Of a stretch of DNA of 64,000 bases, positions 25,760-35,828 are shown piece after piece; positions within the stretch are counted from its first letter, which is position 1; each line of letters starts with the position of its first letter. Origin of the DNA: Variovorax sp. KK3 (GTDB taxonomy: Bacteria; Pseudomonadota; Gammaproteobacteria; Burkholderiales; Burkholderiaceae_C); assembly GCF_001984055.1 (NCBI RefSeq), contig NZ_LYVO01000025.1, positions 20,715-84,714 on the forward strand, in the 5' to 3' direction. Under the pieces are notes generated by a model. That model did not search any database. It worked only from the letters and a program-made list of their open reading frames with translations, and was not told the DNA's origin. The translations under genes and the position numbers were made by a program.

Positions 25760-26125
25760 ATGCCCGCCTTCGTCCCTTCCGCCACCACGCTGCTGCAGGC
25801 CGCAGCCACCGATCTCGAACGCGACGTGCTGCCGGCACTGGCCGGCTTCCCACGCTTTCGCACGCGGGTCATCGTCAACTTGCTGCGCCTGTTGACCCGC
25901 GAACTGGCACTCGGCGCTGCCGCCGATGCGGCCGAGCGGGCACGACTGCAGGCACTGCTCGACGCCGACGCGGACGACCTCCCCGCGTTGCGCGCGGAAC
26001 TGGCGCACCGCCTCGAGTCCGGCGCGATCGACCTGGCCGACGATGCCCTGGTGCAGCACCTGCGCGAGACCCTGCGCGACGCGCTCGCGATCGACCACCC
26101 GGGCTGGACCGGCGAGCACGGCTGA
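25760..26125 (+). CDS. DUF6285 protein, LvaB-like partner of the kinase
   Basis: The 121-residue, mainly helical protein has LQAAATDLERDVLPALAGFPRFRTRVIVNLLRLLTREL-type sequence, rich in Leu, Arg and Asp, with no catalytic motif. It matches the DUF6285 family, which is found next to APH-fold kinases in acyl-CoA clusters; LvaB is needed for LvaA activity in levulinate breakdown. It follows the kinase by twelve bases, and GGAG precedes the ATG. A role as an obligate kinase subunit is inferred from that parallel. Confidence 0.85.
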   Translation: MPAFVPSATTLLQAAATDLERDVLPALAGFPRFRTRVIVNLLRLLTRELALGAAADAAERARLQALLDADADDLPALRAELAHRLESGAIDLADDALVQHLRETLRDALAIDHPGWTGEHG

Positions 26126-26159
26126 ACCTTCTTTGTAGAACGAACGACGGAGACAACCC

Positions 26160-27143
26160 ATGCAGAACACCAACCGGCGCCAGGCCCTGCGCACCCTCGC
26201 GGCCGCATCTTTCGCCCTGGCCGCCAGCGCCTTCGCGCAGGACACCGGCCGCTGGCCCGACAAGCCGCTGCGAATCGTGATCCCCACGCCGCCGGGCGGC
26301 GCGCTCGACGGCACCGCGCGCCTGATCGCCGAACGCCTGGCGGCCGCGCTGGGGCAGCCGGTGGTGGTCGACAACCGTGCCGGTGCCAACGGCGCCATCG
26401 CCTACGGCCTGGTCGCCAAGGCACCGCCTGATGGCTACACGATGGTGCTGTCGCTCAGCAGCCTGGTGCTCACCAGCCTCATGGCCAAGTCGCCGGGCTA
26501 CACGCTGCAGGAGCTGACGCCGATCTCGGTGGTCGCGATGCTGCCCAACAGCTTCGCGGTGGCCAGGCACGTGCCGGCCAACACGCTGCAGGAGTTCATC
26601 GCCTGGGCGCGCCAGCGCAAGGAAGGCGTGGACTACGGCACCAGCGGCCCGGGCAGCTCGGCCAACATCCTGGGCAGCATGTTCGCGCAGCAGGCGGGCA
26701 TCGACTTCGTCCACGTCCCCTTCAAGGGCGAAGCCCCTGCGGTGCAGGCCGCATTGGGCGGGCAGATCGCCGGCGTGATCGGCGCGGCCGGCACGCTGGC
26801 CGCGCAGGCCCAGGCGGGCCAGATGAAGCTGCTGGCCGTCGCGCTGGGCAACCGGCTTAAGGACTTCCCCGACGTACCCACTTTCAGCGAACTGGGCTTC
26901 CCGGCCGTCAGCCTCTCGGGCTGGTCGGTGATGGCCATGCCCTCGGCCACGCCGAAGCCCATCGTCGACCGGCTGTCGGCCGATATCACGCGCATCGTGC
27001 AGACACCCGAGGTGTCGGCGCGCATCTTCGCCTATGGGTTTCAGCCGGAAGGCGGCAGCTCCGATGCGGCGCGCCGCTTCGTGCAGGACGAGACGACGCG
27101 CTGGAACACGGCCATCAAGGCCACCGGCATCACGATGGACTGA
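26160..27143 (+). CDS. Bug/TctC family periplasmic solute receptor
   Basis: The 327-residue receptor has a signal peptide ending ASAFAQ, then WPDKPLRIVIPTPPGG, DNRAGANGAI and PDGYTMVLSL. GGAGAC precedes the ATG. It is the last gene of the nine-gene operon led by the acyl-CoA dehydrogenase pair and the second Bug gene in it. Its final 14 bases, coding ITMD-stop, overlap the end of the convergent SMP-30 gene exactly as at 13651-13664. Confidence 0.93.
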   Translation: MQNTNRRQALRTLAAASFALAASAFAQDTGRWPDKPLRIVIPTPPGGALDGTARLIAERLAAALGQPVVVDNRAGANGAIAYGLVAKAPPDGYTMVLSLSSLVLTSLMAKSPGYTLQELTPISVVAMLPNSFAVARHVPANTLQEFIAWARQRKEGVDYGTSGPGSSANILGSMFAQQAGIDFVHVPFKGEAPAVQAALGGQIAGVIGAAGTLAAQAQAGQMKLLAVALGNRLKDFPDVPTFSELGFPAVSLSGWSVMAMPSATPKPIVDRLSADITRIVQTPEVSARIFAYGFQPEGGSSDAARRFVQDETTRWNTAIKATGITMD

Positions 27144-28104
27144 GGAGTCCGGGGCGGCTCCATCGCGTCATCGCGAGCCGACCCGAGCGCGAGAGCGTGA
27201 CGAACGCATCGCGCCGGTCGGCGCCGCCGAAGCAGATGTTGGTGACCGAGCGATCCGGCATCGGCACGCGCTCGACCAGCGCACCGGCCGGGTCGATGAC
27301 CGTCACGCCCGCGATGCCGGGCGCGCCGATGGTCGCCACGCAGACCTTGCCGTCGGCCTCCACCGCCAGCGAATCGAACATGCAGTACACGGGCGATGCG
27401 AACAGCATGTCGCCCGGCGTCAACGCGGGCCAGCCGTGCAAGGCCAGTTCGCCCGGCGCGCTGACTTCGAAGCGCCACACGCGCGCCGTGACGGTCTCGG
27501 CCACGTACAGCCAGCGCCCACCGGGCGACAGGCCGATGCCGTTGGGCGTGAGCATCGGGAACACCACCTCGCGAATGGCCGATCCGTCGGCCCGTGCGTA
27601 GCAGATGCGGCCGCGCTCGAGCGCGTCGACGCCCATCGACCCGAGGTCGGTGAACCAGAAGCCACCGTGCGCGTCGAACACCAGGTCGTTGGGGCTTTGC
27701 AGCGGCCCGCGTTCGGTGCGGTCGTACAGCCGCTCGACGCGGCCGCTCGCGATGTCGATGCGTTCGATGCGGCCACCGCCGTAGTCGGCTGCGCGGCCAT
27801 GCGGGTACCGGCCGCCGTTGGGGTCGGTGTGCCACTGCATGCCGCCGTTGTTGCAGACATAGCACGCCCCATCGGGCCCGATCGCCGCACCGTTGGGGCC
27901 GCCGCCCGGCGTGGCGACCGTGTCCACCCGGCCGTCGGGTCGCCAGCGGCTCAACCGGCCCGCGGCGATCTCCACGAACAGCACAGAGCCGTCTTCGAAC
28001 GCCACCGGGCCTTCGGGGAATTGCAGGCCGGTGGCGAGGAACGTGACGGCGTCGTTCGCGTCGTTCGCGTCGGTTGCGTTGGTGTGCTTGTCGGCGTCGC
28101 TCAT
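27130..28104 (-). CDS. SMP-30/gluconolactonase family lactonase
   Basis: The 324-residue beta-propeller has [60 protein letters not shown] and TPNGIGLSPGGRWLYVAET, where Glu, Asn and Asp bind a divalent metal. Family members open lactone rings. The N-terminus (residues 8-19) is a short NATDANDANDA repeat encoded by near-identical codons, probably slippage-derived. It is the last gene of the ten-gene minus-strand operon that begins with the Liv receptor, and a paralogue lies five kilobases away in the same operon. Confidence 0.92.
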   Translation of the reverse strand: MSDADKHTNATDANDANDAVTFLATGLQFPEGPVAFEDGSVLFVEIAAGRLSRWRPDGRVDTVATPGGGPNGAAIGPDGACYVCNNGGMQWHTDPNGGRYPHGRAADYGGGRIERIDIASGRVERLYDRTERGPLQSPNDLVFDAHGGFWFTDLGSMGVDALERGRICYARADGSAIREVVFPMLTPNGIGLSPGGRWLYVAETVTARVWRFEVSAPGELALHGWPALTPGDMLFASPVYCMFDSLAVEADGKVCVATIGAPGIAGVTVIDPAGALVERVPMPDRSVTNICFGGADRRDAFVTLSRSGRLAMTRWSRPGLLSPS

Positions 28105-28117
28105 CGTGCGTCTCCCT

Positions 28118-28891
28118 TCATCGACCGGTCCAACGCGGCTCGCGCCGCTCGGCGAAGGCGCGCGGCCCCTCGCGGGCATCGGCGCTGGCCATGACGCGGC
28201 GCCCGATGGCGTCGGCCTCGACGCGCAGTGCGGCGTCGTCCAGGTCGTGTGCGCGCCGCGCGAGCGCGAGGCTGGCGCGCACCGCCAGCGGCGCATTGGC
28301 CGCCACCCGCGCCGCGATAGCCAAGGCCTCGGGCAGAAGCCGATCCGCCGGCACCACGCGATTGACCAGGCCTAGCCGCAGCGCCTCGGCGGCATCGATG
28401 GGCTCGCCGGTCGCGATCATCTCCAGCGCCACGCCGCGCGCTACGGCGCGCGGCAGGCGCCACACGCCGCCCGCGACCGCTGCCAGGCCGCGCTTCACCT
28501 CAGGCAGGGCGAAGACGGCGTGCGGCGCCGCGATGGCGAAGTCGCAGGCCAGCACGAGTTCGAAGCCGCCGGCCATCGCCGCGCCGTTGACCGCCGCGAT
28601 CCACAGTTTGTCGCGCGGTGCGTGGGTGACGCCGGCGAAGCCGCCCTCGGACGTGGAACGTCCACCGGCCGCGGAGCCGCCGGCCAGTTCCTTCAGGTCG
28701 GCGCCGGCGCAGAAGGCCTTGTCACCGGCACCGGTCAGCACCACGGCCAGCACGGCCGGGTCGCGCTCGACCTCGTGGACCAGCGCCGCCAGTGCATGGG
28801 CGGCTTCGGTGTCGATCGCGTTGCGCGCCTCGGGCCGGTCGAGCGTGATCAGGGCCACGCCGGCCTGGTCCTCACGCCGCACCTTGCTCAT
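28118..28891 (-). CDS. Enoyl-CoA hydratase/isomerase
   Basis: The 257-residue crotonase has VALITLDRPEARNAID, GDKAFCAGADLKEL, NGAAMAGGFELVLACDF and both usual catalytic Glu positions: ALPEVKRGLAAVAGG and ALEMIATG. It should hydrate an enoyl-CoA or act as a similar lyase. The ATG at 28891 overlaps the CaiB stop (ATGA). Unlike the crotonase-fold protein near 22 kb it keeps the full active site, so it is the better candidate for the beta-oxidation hydratase of the pathway. Confidence 0.92.
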   Translation of the reverse strand: MSKVRREDQAGVALITLDRPEARNAIDTEAAHALAALVHEVERDPAVLAVVLTGAGDKAFCAGADLKELAGGSAAGGRSTSEGGFAGVTHAPRDKLWIAAVNGAAMAGGFELVLACDFAIAAPHAVFALPEVKRGLAAVAGGVWRLPRAVARGVALEMIATGEPIDAAEALRLGLVNRVVPADRLLPEALAIAARVAANAPLAVRASLALARRAHDLDDAALRVEADAIGRRVMASADAREGPRAFAERREPRWTGR

Positions 28892-30090
28892 CGCAGCGCT
28901 CCTTGCGCGCGCAAGTGCGCGATCTCGTCGTCCGCATAGCCGGCCTCGCGCAGCACCTCGTCGCTGTGCTCGCCGATGGCAGGTGCATGGCGCGGGTGGG
29001 ACTTGGCCGCACCCTCGACCTGGAACGGGCTGCTCACCGTGAGGCCGGTGCCCGGGATGCCTTCGCCGGGCACCAGCGCGCCGCACAGGCGCATCTGTTC
29101 GTCGTGCAGCGCATCTTCGCTGCGTGCGACCACGCCGACGGTGAGTCCGTCCGCGTCGAAGCGCGCGGTCCACTCTGCGCTGTCGCGCTCCAGGAAAACC
29201 TCGTCGAGCAGCGCCGCGAGCGTCAACGCGTTCCGGCGGCGCTCCGGCAGTGCGGCAAAGCGCGGGTCATCGGCCAGCGCGGGCTGGTCGATGACGCGCA
29301 GGAAGCCCTGCCAGTCGCGCTCTTCGGTGACGAGGCTCAGGATGAACCAGCGCCCGTCGCGGCAACGGTAGAAGTTCGTCAGCGCATTGCGCGGCCGGCT
29401 GCGCGGCTGGCGGTACACGAGGTGGCCGCCGACCAGCATGCCCTGGATCGCCATCGCGTTGGCCCAGGCGCCGTTGGCCAGCAGCGAAGTGCTGACCATG
29501 CCGCCCTGTCCCGTGCGCTCGCGCTGGTAGAGCGCCGTGACGATGGCGGCGAACAGCGTGACGGCCGTCGGCTGGTCGCCGAGTCCGTTGGCCGGATTGG
29601 CCGGCGGCCCGTCGGCGTCGGGACGCGTGAGGTCCGCGAGGCCGCTGCGGGCCCAGTAGGTGGTGGCGTCGAAGCCGGGCTTGCCGGCTTCGGGGCCTTC
29701 TTCGCCGTAGCCCGTGAGCGAGGCATAGACGAGCCGCGGGTTCAGAGCGCGGATCGTGTCCCAGGCGAGGCCCAGGCGCGGCCGCACCGGCAGCGGGTAG
29801 TTGGTGATCAGCACGTCGGCATCGCGCGCCAGCCGGTGCAGCACGGCCTGCCCTTCCGGCTTCTTCAGGTCGAGCGCGATGCCGCGGCGGCTGCGGGCGC
29901 CCTGCATCCACAGGTAGTTGTGCTCGGAGTAGGCGAGGTTGGGGTTCAGCACCGTCTTGCGGAAGCCGTCGCCTTCGGGCACCTCGACCTTGATCACGTC
30001 GGCGCCGAAGTCGGCGAGGATGGTCGCGGACGCGGGGGCGGCGATGTAGCTGGCCACGTCGAGGACCTTGAGGCCTTGGAAGATGGTCAT
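28888..30090 (-). CDS. CaiB/BaiF family III CoA-transferase
   Basis: The 400-residue transferase has FQGLKVLDVASYIAAPASATI, GADVIKVEVPEGD, RSRRGIALDLKKPEG and VYASLTGYGEEGPEAG. An Asp occurs in LGDQPTAVTLFAAIVTALYQRERTG-type sequence at the expected catalytic position. It is in the Liv-led operon between the DUF7064-like gene and the enoyl-CoA hydratase. It probably loads CoA onto an imported acid or recycles CoA from a product. The ATG lies shortly after a hairpin repeat. Confidence 0.92.
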   Translation of the reverse strand: MTIFQGLKVLDVASYIAAPASATILADFGADVIKVEVPEGDGFRKTVLNPNLAYSEHNYLWMQGARSRRGIALDLKKPEGQAVLHRLARDADVLITNYPLPVRPRLGLAWDTIRALNPRLVYASLTGYGEEGPEAGKPGFDATTYWARSGLADLTRPDADGPPANPANGLGDQPTAVTLFAAIVTALYQRERTGQGGMVSTSLLANGAWANAMAIQGMLVGGHLVYRQPRSRPRNALTNFYRCRDGRWFILSLVTEERDWQGFLRVIDQPALADDPRFAALPERRRNALTLAALLDEVFLERDSAEWTARFDADGLTVGVVARSEDALHDEQMRLCGALVPGEGIPGTGLTVSSPFQVEGAAKSHPRHAPAIGEHSDEVLREAGYADDEIAHLRAQGALR

Positions 30091-30106
30091 GGGGTCACCT
30101 GCTTTT

Positions 30107-30131
30107 CTCCCTCTCCCTCTGGGAGAGGGAG
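30107..30131. repeat. Intergenic hairpin repeat, copy 1
   Basis: CTCCCTCTCCC (30107-30117), a three-base TCT loop and GGGAGAGGGAG (30121-30131) form a perfect 11-bp stem between the DUF7064-like and CaiB genes. A near copy lies at 57677-57701, and both are followed by GCAA-N-ACC-type sequence. No U-run follows on the transcribed minus strand, so it looks like a dispersed palindromic element or RNA-stability hairpin rather than a standard terminator. Confidence 0.7.
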
Positions 30132-30142
30132 CAAGACCGAAA

Positions 30143-31189
30143 TCATGCCGTCGCCGCCGCGCGCTCGGAAATCGGCACCCCGTCGTTCATCACGTCGCAG
30201 TACTCCGTCATCCCCAGCACCGTGTGCCCTTCGCAGCTGTATTCGCTGATGCTCTCGGTGATGCGCGTGTAGGTGCTGAAGTCGCTCGCCCCCACTTTTT
30301 TGTGCCGCAACGGCACGGTCGTCAGGATGCGCCCCTTCATCACATAGGTCTGCCGTTCGGTCGTGACATGCGCGGTCAGCGAGCGTGGAATCCAGGCATC
30401 GTCGTACTCAGTGTCGATGCGCCCGTCGATCACGGGCTCGTACACGCCGTCGCGCAGCACGTTGCCGCTGATGCGGTTCGGCCCGCCCTCGGGCCGGCCC
30501 TTGATCGACAGCAGGATGCCGAAGTCGCGCGAGAAGGTGACGGGCAGCCACTTGTACCAAAAGAAGCTGTGCCAGTGCCGCGGCCCCCACGACTTGTCGC
30601 GGTAGCCCGTGCCGTTCGAGAACGCGTGCCGCTCGCCGTCGACCGTGATGTGGCCATTCACCGCCATGTTCTGCTCGGTGTGGCCGCGGTACACCGCGTG
30701 CTCGGGGTCGAGCACGATCGGCCGGCCCTGCAGGTCGACGATCTCGCCGCCATGCATCGGCGACACGCCTTCGAAGTCGAGGTCGATGGTCGCCGGCCGC
30801 TTCGGATAGCGCTTGAAGGCCGCGCTCGGGTCGGCCATGGCCAGCGGGTCGTCCATGATCAACAGCTCGCCTTCGTAGCGCACGCGGTGCCGCTTGAAGG
30901 GCTCGACCACCTCGAAGGACATGCCGGCCGCGGCCATGCGCTCGTTGCCGGTGATCGCCGGGCGGCCGAACATGAAGCCCACGCGCCCGTCGGGCAGGTA
31001 GACGCAGCAGCTCATCTCCGCATGCCCCTCGTTGGGCCGGTTGCCGATGCGGACCCAGGCGCCGATGCGGCGCGCCGAATCGAAGGCATTGAAATACATG
31101 CTCTCGTTGTAGTGGCCCACGGGCTCGGGCGGATGGGTGTATTCGTCGCGCGGGTCCAGCTTGAGCCGGCTGTCGGGCGGCATGTACAT
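30143..31189 (-). CDS. DUF7064-like protein of unknown function
   Basis: The 348-residue protein has no signal peptide. It starts MYMPPDSRLKLDPRDEYTHP and has GHYNESMYFNAFD, HAEMSCCVYLPDGRVGFMF, HITVDGERHAFSNGTGYRDKSWGPR and a C-terminal SISEYSCEGHTVLGMTEY. This fits the DUF7064/7065 group as I recall it, which has lipocalin-like similarity to CrtC-type hydratases, and which occurs in acyl-CoA and terpenoid clusters. The family call is moderate and no reaction is assigned. It is eleven bases from the acyl-CoA dehydrogenase stop in the same operon. Confidence 0.75.
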   Translation of the reverse strand: MYMPPDSRLKLDPRDEYTHPPEPVGHYNESMYFNAFDSARRIGAWVRIGNRPNEGHAEMSCCVYLPDGRVGFMFGRPAITGNERMAAAGMSFEVVEPFKRHRVRYEGELLIMDDPLAMADPSAAFKRYPKRPATIDLDFEGVSPMHGGEIVDLQGRPIVLDPEHAVYRGHTEQNMAVNGHITVDGERHAFSNGTGYRDKSWGPRHWHSFFWYKWLPVTFSRDFGILLSIKGRPEGGPNRISGNVLRDGVYEPVIDGRIDTEYDDAWIPRSLTAHVTTERQTYVMKGRILTTVPLRHKKVGASDFSTYTRITESISEYSCEGHTVLGMTEYCDVMNDGVPISERAAATA

Positions 31190-31200
31190 GAGGTGTCCTT

Positions 31201-32403
31201 TCAGTGATCCGCCAGCTCGAGGCGGGCGATCTGGTTGCGGTGTACTTCGTCGGGTCCGTCGGCAATGCGCAGGCCCCTCGCCTGCGCATAGGAGCGCGCG
31301 AGGATGAAATCCTGCGACAGCCCGGCGGCGCCGTGGGCCTGGATCGCCCAGTCGATCACCTGGCAGGCCATGCTCGGCGCGGCGACCTTGATCATGGCGA
31401 TCTCCTTGCGCGCGCCCTTGATGCCGACCGTGTCCATCTTCCAGGCCGCATGCAGCGTGAGCAGCCGGCACTGGTCGATCAGCACACGGGCCTGCGCGAT
31501 GCGCTCCATGGTCACGGTCTGGTTGGCGATCGGCTTGCCGAACGCGACGCGCTCCTTCGAGCGCGCGCACATCAGCTCCAGGCAGCGCTCGGCACGGCCC
31601 ACCAGGCGCATGCAGTGGTGGATGCGTCCCGGCCCCAGCCGGCCCTGGGCGATCTCGAAGCCGCGGTCTTCGCCGAGCAGGATGTTCTCGACGGGCACGC
31701 GAACATCCTCGTACACGACCTCGCTGTGGCCGTGCGGCGCATCGTCCCATCCGAAAACCTGCAGGTTGCGCACGATGCGCACGCCCGGTGCGTCGCGCGG
31801 GATCAGCAGCATGGACTGCTGCCGGTACTTGTCCTCGGTGGCCGCGTTGGTCTTGCCCATGAAGATGATGAGTTCGCAACGCGGGTCGGTGATGCCCGAG
31901 GTCCACCACTTGCGGCCATTGACCACGTAGTGATCGCCGTCGCGCCGGATCTCGGCCTCGATGTTGGTGGCGTCGGAGGACGCAACGCCGGGCTCCGTCA
32001 TCGAGAAGCAGGAGCGGATGCGGCCTTCCAGCAGCGGCGTGAGCCATCGGTCCTGCTGCGCCACAGTGCCGTAGCGCGCCAGGATCTCCATGTTGCCGCT
32101 GTCGGGCGCCGAGCAGTTGAACACCTCGGGGCCGATGGGCGAGCGGCCCATCAGTTCGGCCAGCGGCGCGTAGTCGCTGTTGTTCAGGCCGGCGCCGTGC
32201 TCGCTGTCGGGCAGGAAGAGATTCCAGAGGCCTTCGGCTTTCGCGCGTGCCTTCAGTTCCTCGATGACGGGCGCGACCGCGGTGTGGCCGGAGGCCGCGG
32301 CCTGCTCGTGCACGATGCGCTCGGCCGGGTAGACGTGCGCGTCCATGAAGGCGGTGAGCTGCTCGCGCAGCGCGCGGGTGTGGGGGCTGTGTTCAAAGTC
32401 CAT
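31201..32403 (-). CDS. Acyl-CoA dehydrogenase
   Basis: The 400-residue enzyme starts [20 protein letters not shown] and has the FAD/substrate segment [54 protein letters not shown] and [26 protein letters not shown] near the end. It belongs to the larger ACAD10/11-like branch by [11 protein letters not shown] and KWWTSG. That branch acts with APH-fold kinases on hydroxyacyl-CoAs, which fits the two kinase genes of this island. The start overlaps the end of the SMP-30 gene by eleven bases. Confidence 0.92.
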   Translation of the reverse strand: MDFEHSPHTRALREQLTAFMDAHVYPAERIVHEQAAASGHTAVAPVIEELKARAKAEGLWNLFLPDSEHGAGLNNSDYAPLAELMGRSPIGPEVFNCSAPDSGNMEILARYGTVAQQDRWLTPLLEGRIRSCFSMTEPGVASSDATNIEAEIRRDGDHYVVNGRKWWTSGITDPRCELIIFMGKTNAATEDKYRQQSMLLIPRDAPGVRIVRNLQVFGWDDAPHGHSEVVYEDVRVPVENILLGEDRGFEIAQGRLGPGRIHHCMRLVGRAERCLELMCARSKERVAFGKPIANQTVTMERIAQARVLIDQCRLLTLHAAWKMDTVGIKGARKEIAMIKVAAPSMACQVIDWAIQAHGAAGLSQDFILARSYAQARGLRIADGPDEVHRNQIARLELADH

Positions 32404-33321
32404 CGTTGGCGAAGAAGTGGGGGCGGAGGCCGGGACGCGGCCAGTCGAGCGCGGCGAGCCGGCCGGTGGACGACAGCGTGACGAACGCCGTCCCCATGTC
32501 CGGCCCGCCGAAGCACAGGTTGGTGGTGAAGCGGTCGGGCAACGGCACGTGCTCGACCGCGCCGCCGTCGGGCGCGATGACCGTGATGCCGCCGTTGAAG
32601 AGCGTCGCCACGCAGATGCGACCGTCCTCCTCCACCGCCAGCGAATCGAAGAGCTGGTAGCCGGGCAGGCCCGCGACCAGCGTGCCGCCGTGCGGCGCCA
32701 GCGAGCCGGGCGCTCGCGCGACCTGCCCCGGCCCCGTCACGTCGAACGCCCACAGGCGGCCCGGTGCGGTTTCGGCCACGTACAGGCGCTTGCCGTCGGG
32801 CGACAGGCCCACGCCGTTGGGCGTGTTCATCGGGAACACGACCTCGCGGCATTCGCTGCCGTCGGGTCGCGCCCAGCAGATGGCGCCGTGGTCCATGTCG
32901 CGCGGGCGGCGTTTGCCCAGGTCGCTGAACCAGAAGCCGCCGTCGGCGCCGAACACGATGTCGTTGGGGCCCTTGAGCGGAGCCTTGTCGCTGCGGGTGT
33001 AGAGCACGTCGACCTGTCCCGTGCGCAGGTTCACGCGCTGGATCCGGCCGCCGGCGTAGTCGGCGGGCTGCAGGCCAGGGGTCCGTGTGCCGTCGGCATG
33101 GGCGTGCCATTCGTAGCCGCCGCCGTCGCAGACGTAGCAGGCGCCGTCCGGGCCGATGGCGGCGCCGTTCGGGCCGCCGCCGGTCTGCGCGACGACTTCG
33201 CGGCGGCCATCGAGGTGCACGCGCGTCAGGCGTGCCGCCGCGATCTCCACCACCAGCAGCGAGCCGTCGGCCAGCACCACGGGGCCTTCGGGAAAGTCCA
33301 GCGCGTCGGCGACGATGTTCA

Positions 33322-33322
<1 letters not shown>
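32393..33322 (-). CDS. SMP-30/gluconolactonase family lactonase
   Basis: The 309-residue beta-propeller has [64 protein letters not shown] and [19 protein letters not shown]. It is a clear paralogue of the lactonase at the end of the same operon. Lactone opening would suit a pathway in which a hydroxy acid cyclises or a Baeyer-Villiger product is formed; the actual substrate is unknown. Its start shares one base with the LivF stop (TGATG). Confidence 0.92.
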
Positions 33323-34031
<709 letters not shown>

Positions 34032-34035
<4 letters not shown>

Positions 34036-35828
34036 GCGGCCACCTCTTCGAGCGGCGCCGGCGCGCTGCCCAGGTAGGCCGACACCACGCCGGGCATGCG
34101 CGTCACCTCGCCGGGCGCGCCGTCGGCGATCTTCACGCCATGGTGCAGCACCACCACGCGGTCGACGAAGGACATCAGCATCTTGAGGTTGTGGTCGACC
34201 ACGATCAGCGTCATGCCCTTGTCGCGCAGGCCGCGCAGCACCTGTGCCAGCCGCGCCGCCTCGACCTGGTTGAGGCCGGCGGCCGGCTCGTCGAGCAGCA
34301 GCACCTCGGGTTGCGCGGCCAGCGCCATGGCCACGCCCAACAGCTTCTGCTCGCCGTAGGGCAGGCTGCCTGCAATGTCGTCACGCCGCGCCGGCAGGCC
34401 GACCTCGGCCAGGCAGCCCAGCGCATGCGCCATGCGTTCGCGCTCGCGCGCACGCCAGCCTGCCGTGCGCAGCAAGCCGCCCCAGAAGCCGCCGGGCCGA
34501 TGCAGGTGGCTGGCGATCGCCATGTTGGCGAGCACGGTCTGGCCGGCGCACAACGCGGTCTGCTGAAAGCTGCGCACCACGCCGAGCCGCGCCACGCGAT
34601 GCGCGGGCCGCGCCGCGATGTCCTGGCCGCGCACGCGGATCGCACCGGCACTCACCGGCAGAAAGCCCGAGAGCATGCTGAGCAGCGTGGTCTTGCCCGC
34701 GCCGTTGGGGCCGATGAGCCCGAGGATCTCGCCGGCGCGCACGTCGAAGCTCACGTCCTGCACGGCCTTCAGGCCCTTGAAATGACGGCTCACACCGGCG
34801 ACTTCGAGCACCTTGCCTTCGCGATGCGGCCGCGCGGCCAGCGGTGCCGGTGGCGTGTCTTCGAGGGTGTGCCCCATGCGCGCGGCGCGCCATCGCGCGA
34901 ACGCGGGCCGCGCGGTCAGCGAGCCGACCAGTCCGCCCGGCAGCATGCGCACCGCCAGCAGCAGCATGAGCGCGAACGCGGCGAAGTTCAGGTCGCCGAG
35001 GAAGCGCAGGCCTTCGGGAATGATCGCGAACAGCGCCCCGCCCAGCATGGGCCCGACCAGCGTCGCCTTGCCACCGAGCACAACGCCCAGGATGCCGGTG
35101 GCGGAGTAGCTCACGCCCAGCAACGAGGGCGAGAGCACGAACACCTTGGGAATGAGCAGGGCTCCGGCCAGCGAGGCCACGCCGCCCGACAGCGCGATGT
35201 TCAGCACGCGCGAGCGCGCCGTGGCGATGCCCAGCGACTCGGCAAGCGCGGGCGCCTCGCGGATCGCGGTCCAGCCGCGGCCGGTGGCGCTGTCGCGCAG
35301 GTTGCGCAGCAACACGAAGGCGACGGCCAGCGCGGCGACGACCGCGAAGAGGTAGCCCTGCTGCGCATTCCAGCCGACGCCCTGCACGAGCGGCAAGGGC
35401 GAGGCCGTCACCATCAGTCCCATCGGCCCGCGCGTGATGTCCACCCAGTTGACCACCAGCAGCACGAGGATCTCGGCCACCACCAGCGTGGCGATGGCGA
35501 AGTAGGCGCCGCTCAGGCGTGCGGAGACGATGCCGACGAGCGCGCCGAGCAGCAGCCCCGGCAGGATGCCCAAGGGCACCGCCAGCCAGTAGTTCAACCC
35601 GAGCCGCGCGACCAGGATGCCGACCGTGTAAGCGCCCAGCCCCAGAAAGGCCGCATGCCCGAAGCTCACGTAGCCCAGTTGTCCGAAGGTGACCGACACG
35701 CCGAGCACGAAGATGGCCAGCACGCCGGCGTAGGCCGCGACATCGAGCCAGTACGGCGAGCGGATCACGCTCGCCAGCAGCGCTGCCACCGCGATGCCGA
35801 GCAGCAGGTCGCGCAGCGTGCGGCTCAT
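34032..35828 (-). CDS. Fused LivM-LivG ABC transporter permease/ATP-binding protein
   Basis: The 598-residue protein combines a LivM permease (about residues 1-330, with multiple hydrophobic segments, GYVSFGHAAFLGLGAY and the cytoplasmic AIREAPALAESLGI loop) with a LivG ATPase (about 345-595: Walker A GPNGAGKTT, a YGEQKLLGVAMAL signature variant, LLLDEPAAGLN Walker B and the C-terminal VSAYLG). There is no stop or frameshift between the halves. The joining segment is rich in Pro, Ala and Arg. Such fusions exist in Burkholderiales. Both neighbours overlap it by ATGA. Confidence 0.92.

Noticed and set aside
24008..26398. Long minus-strand frame across the flavoprotein, kinase and DUF6285 genes
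   Set aside because: No recognisable motif; the plus-strand genes are coupled, start with ribosome sites and carry complete family motifs.
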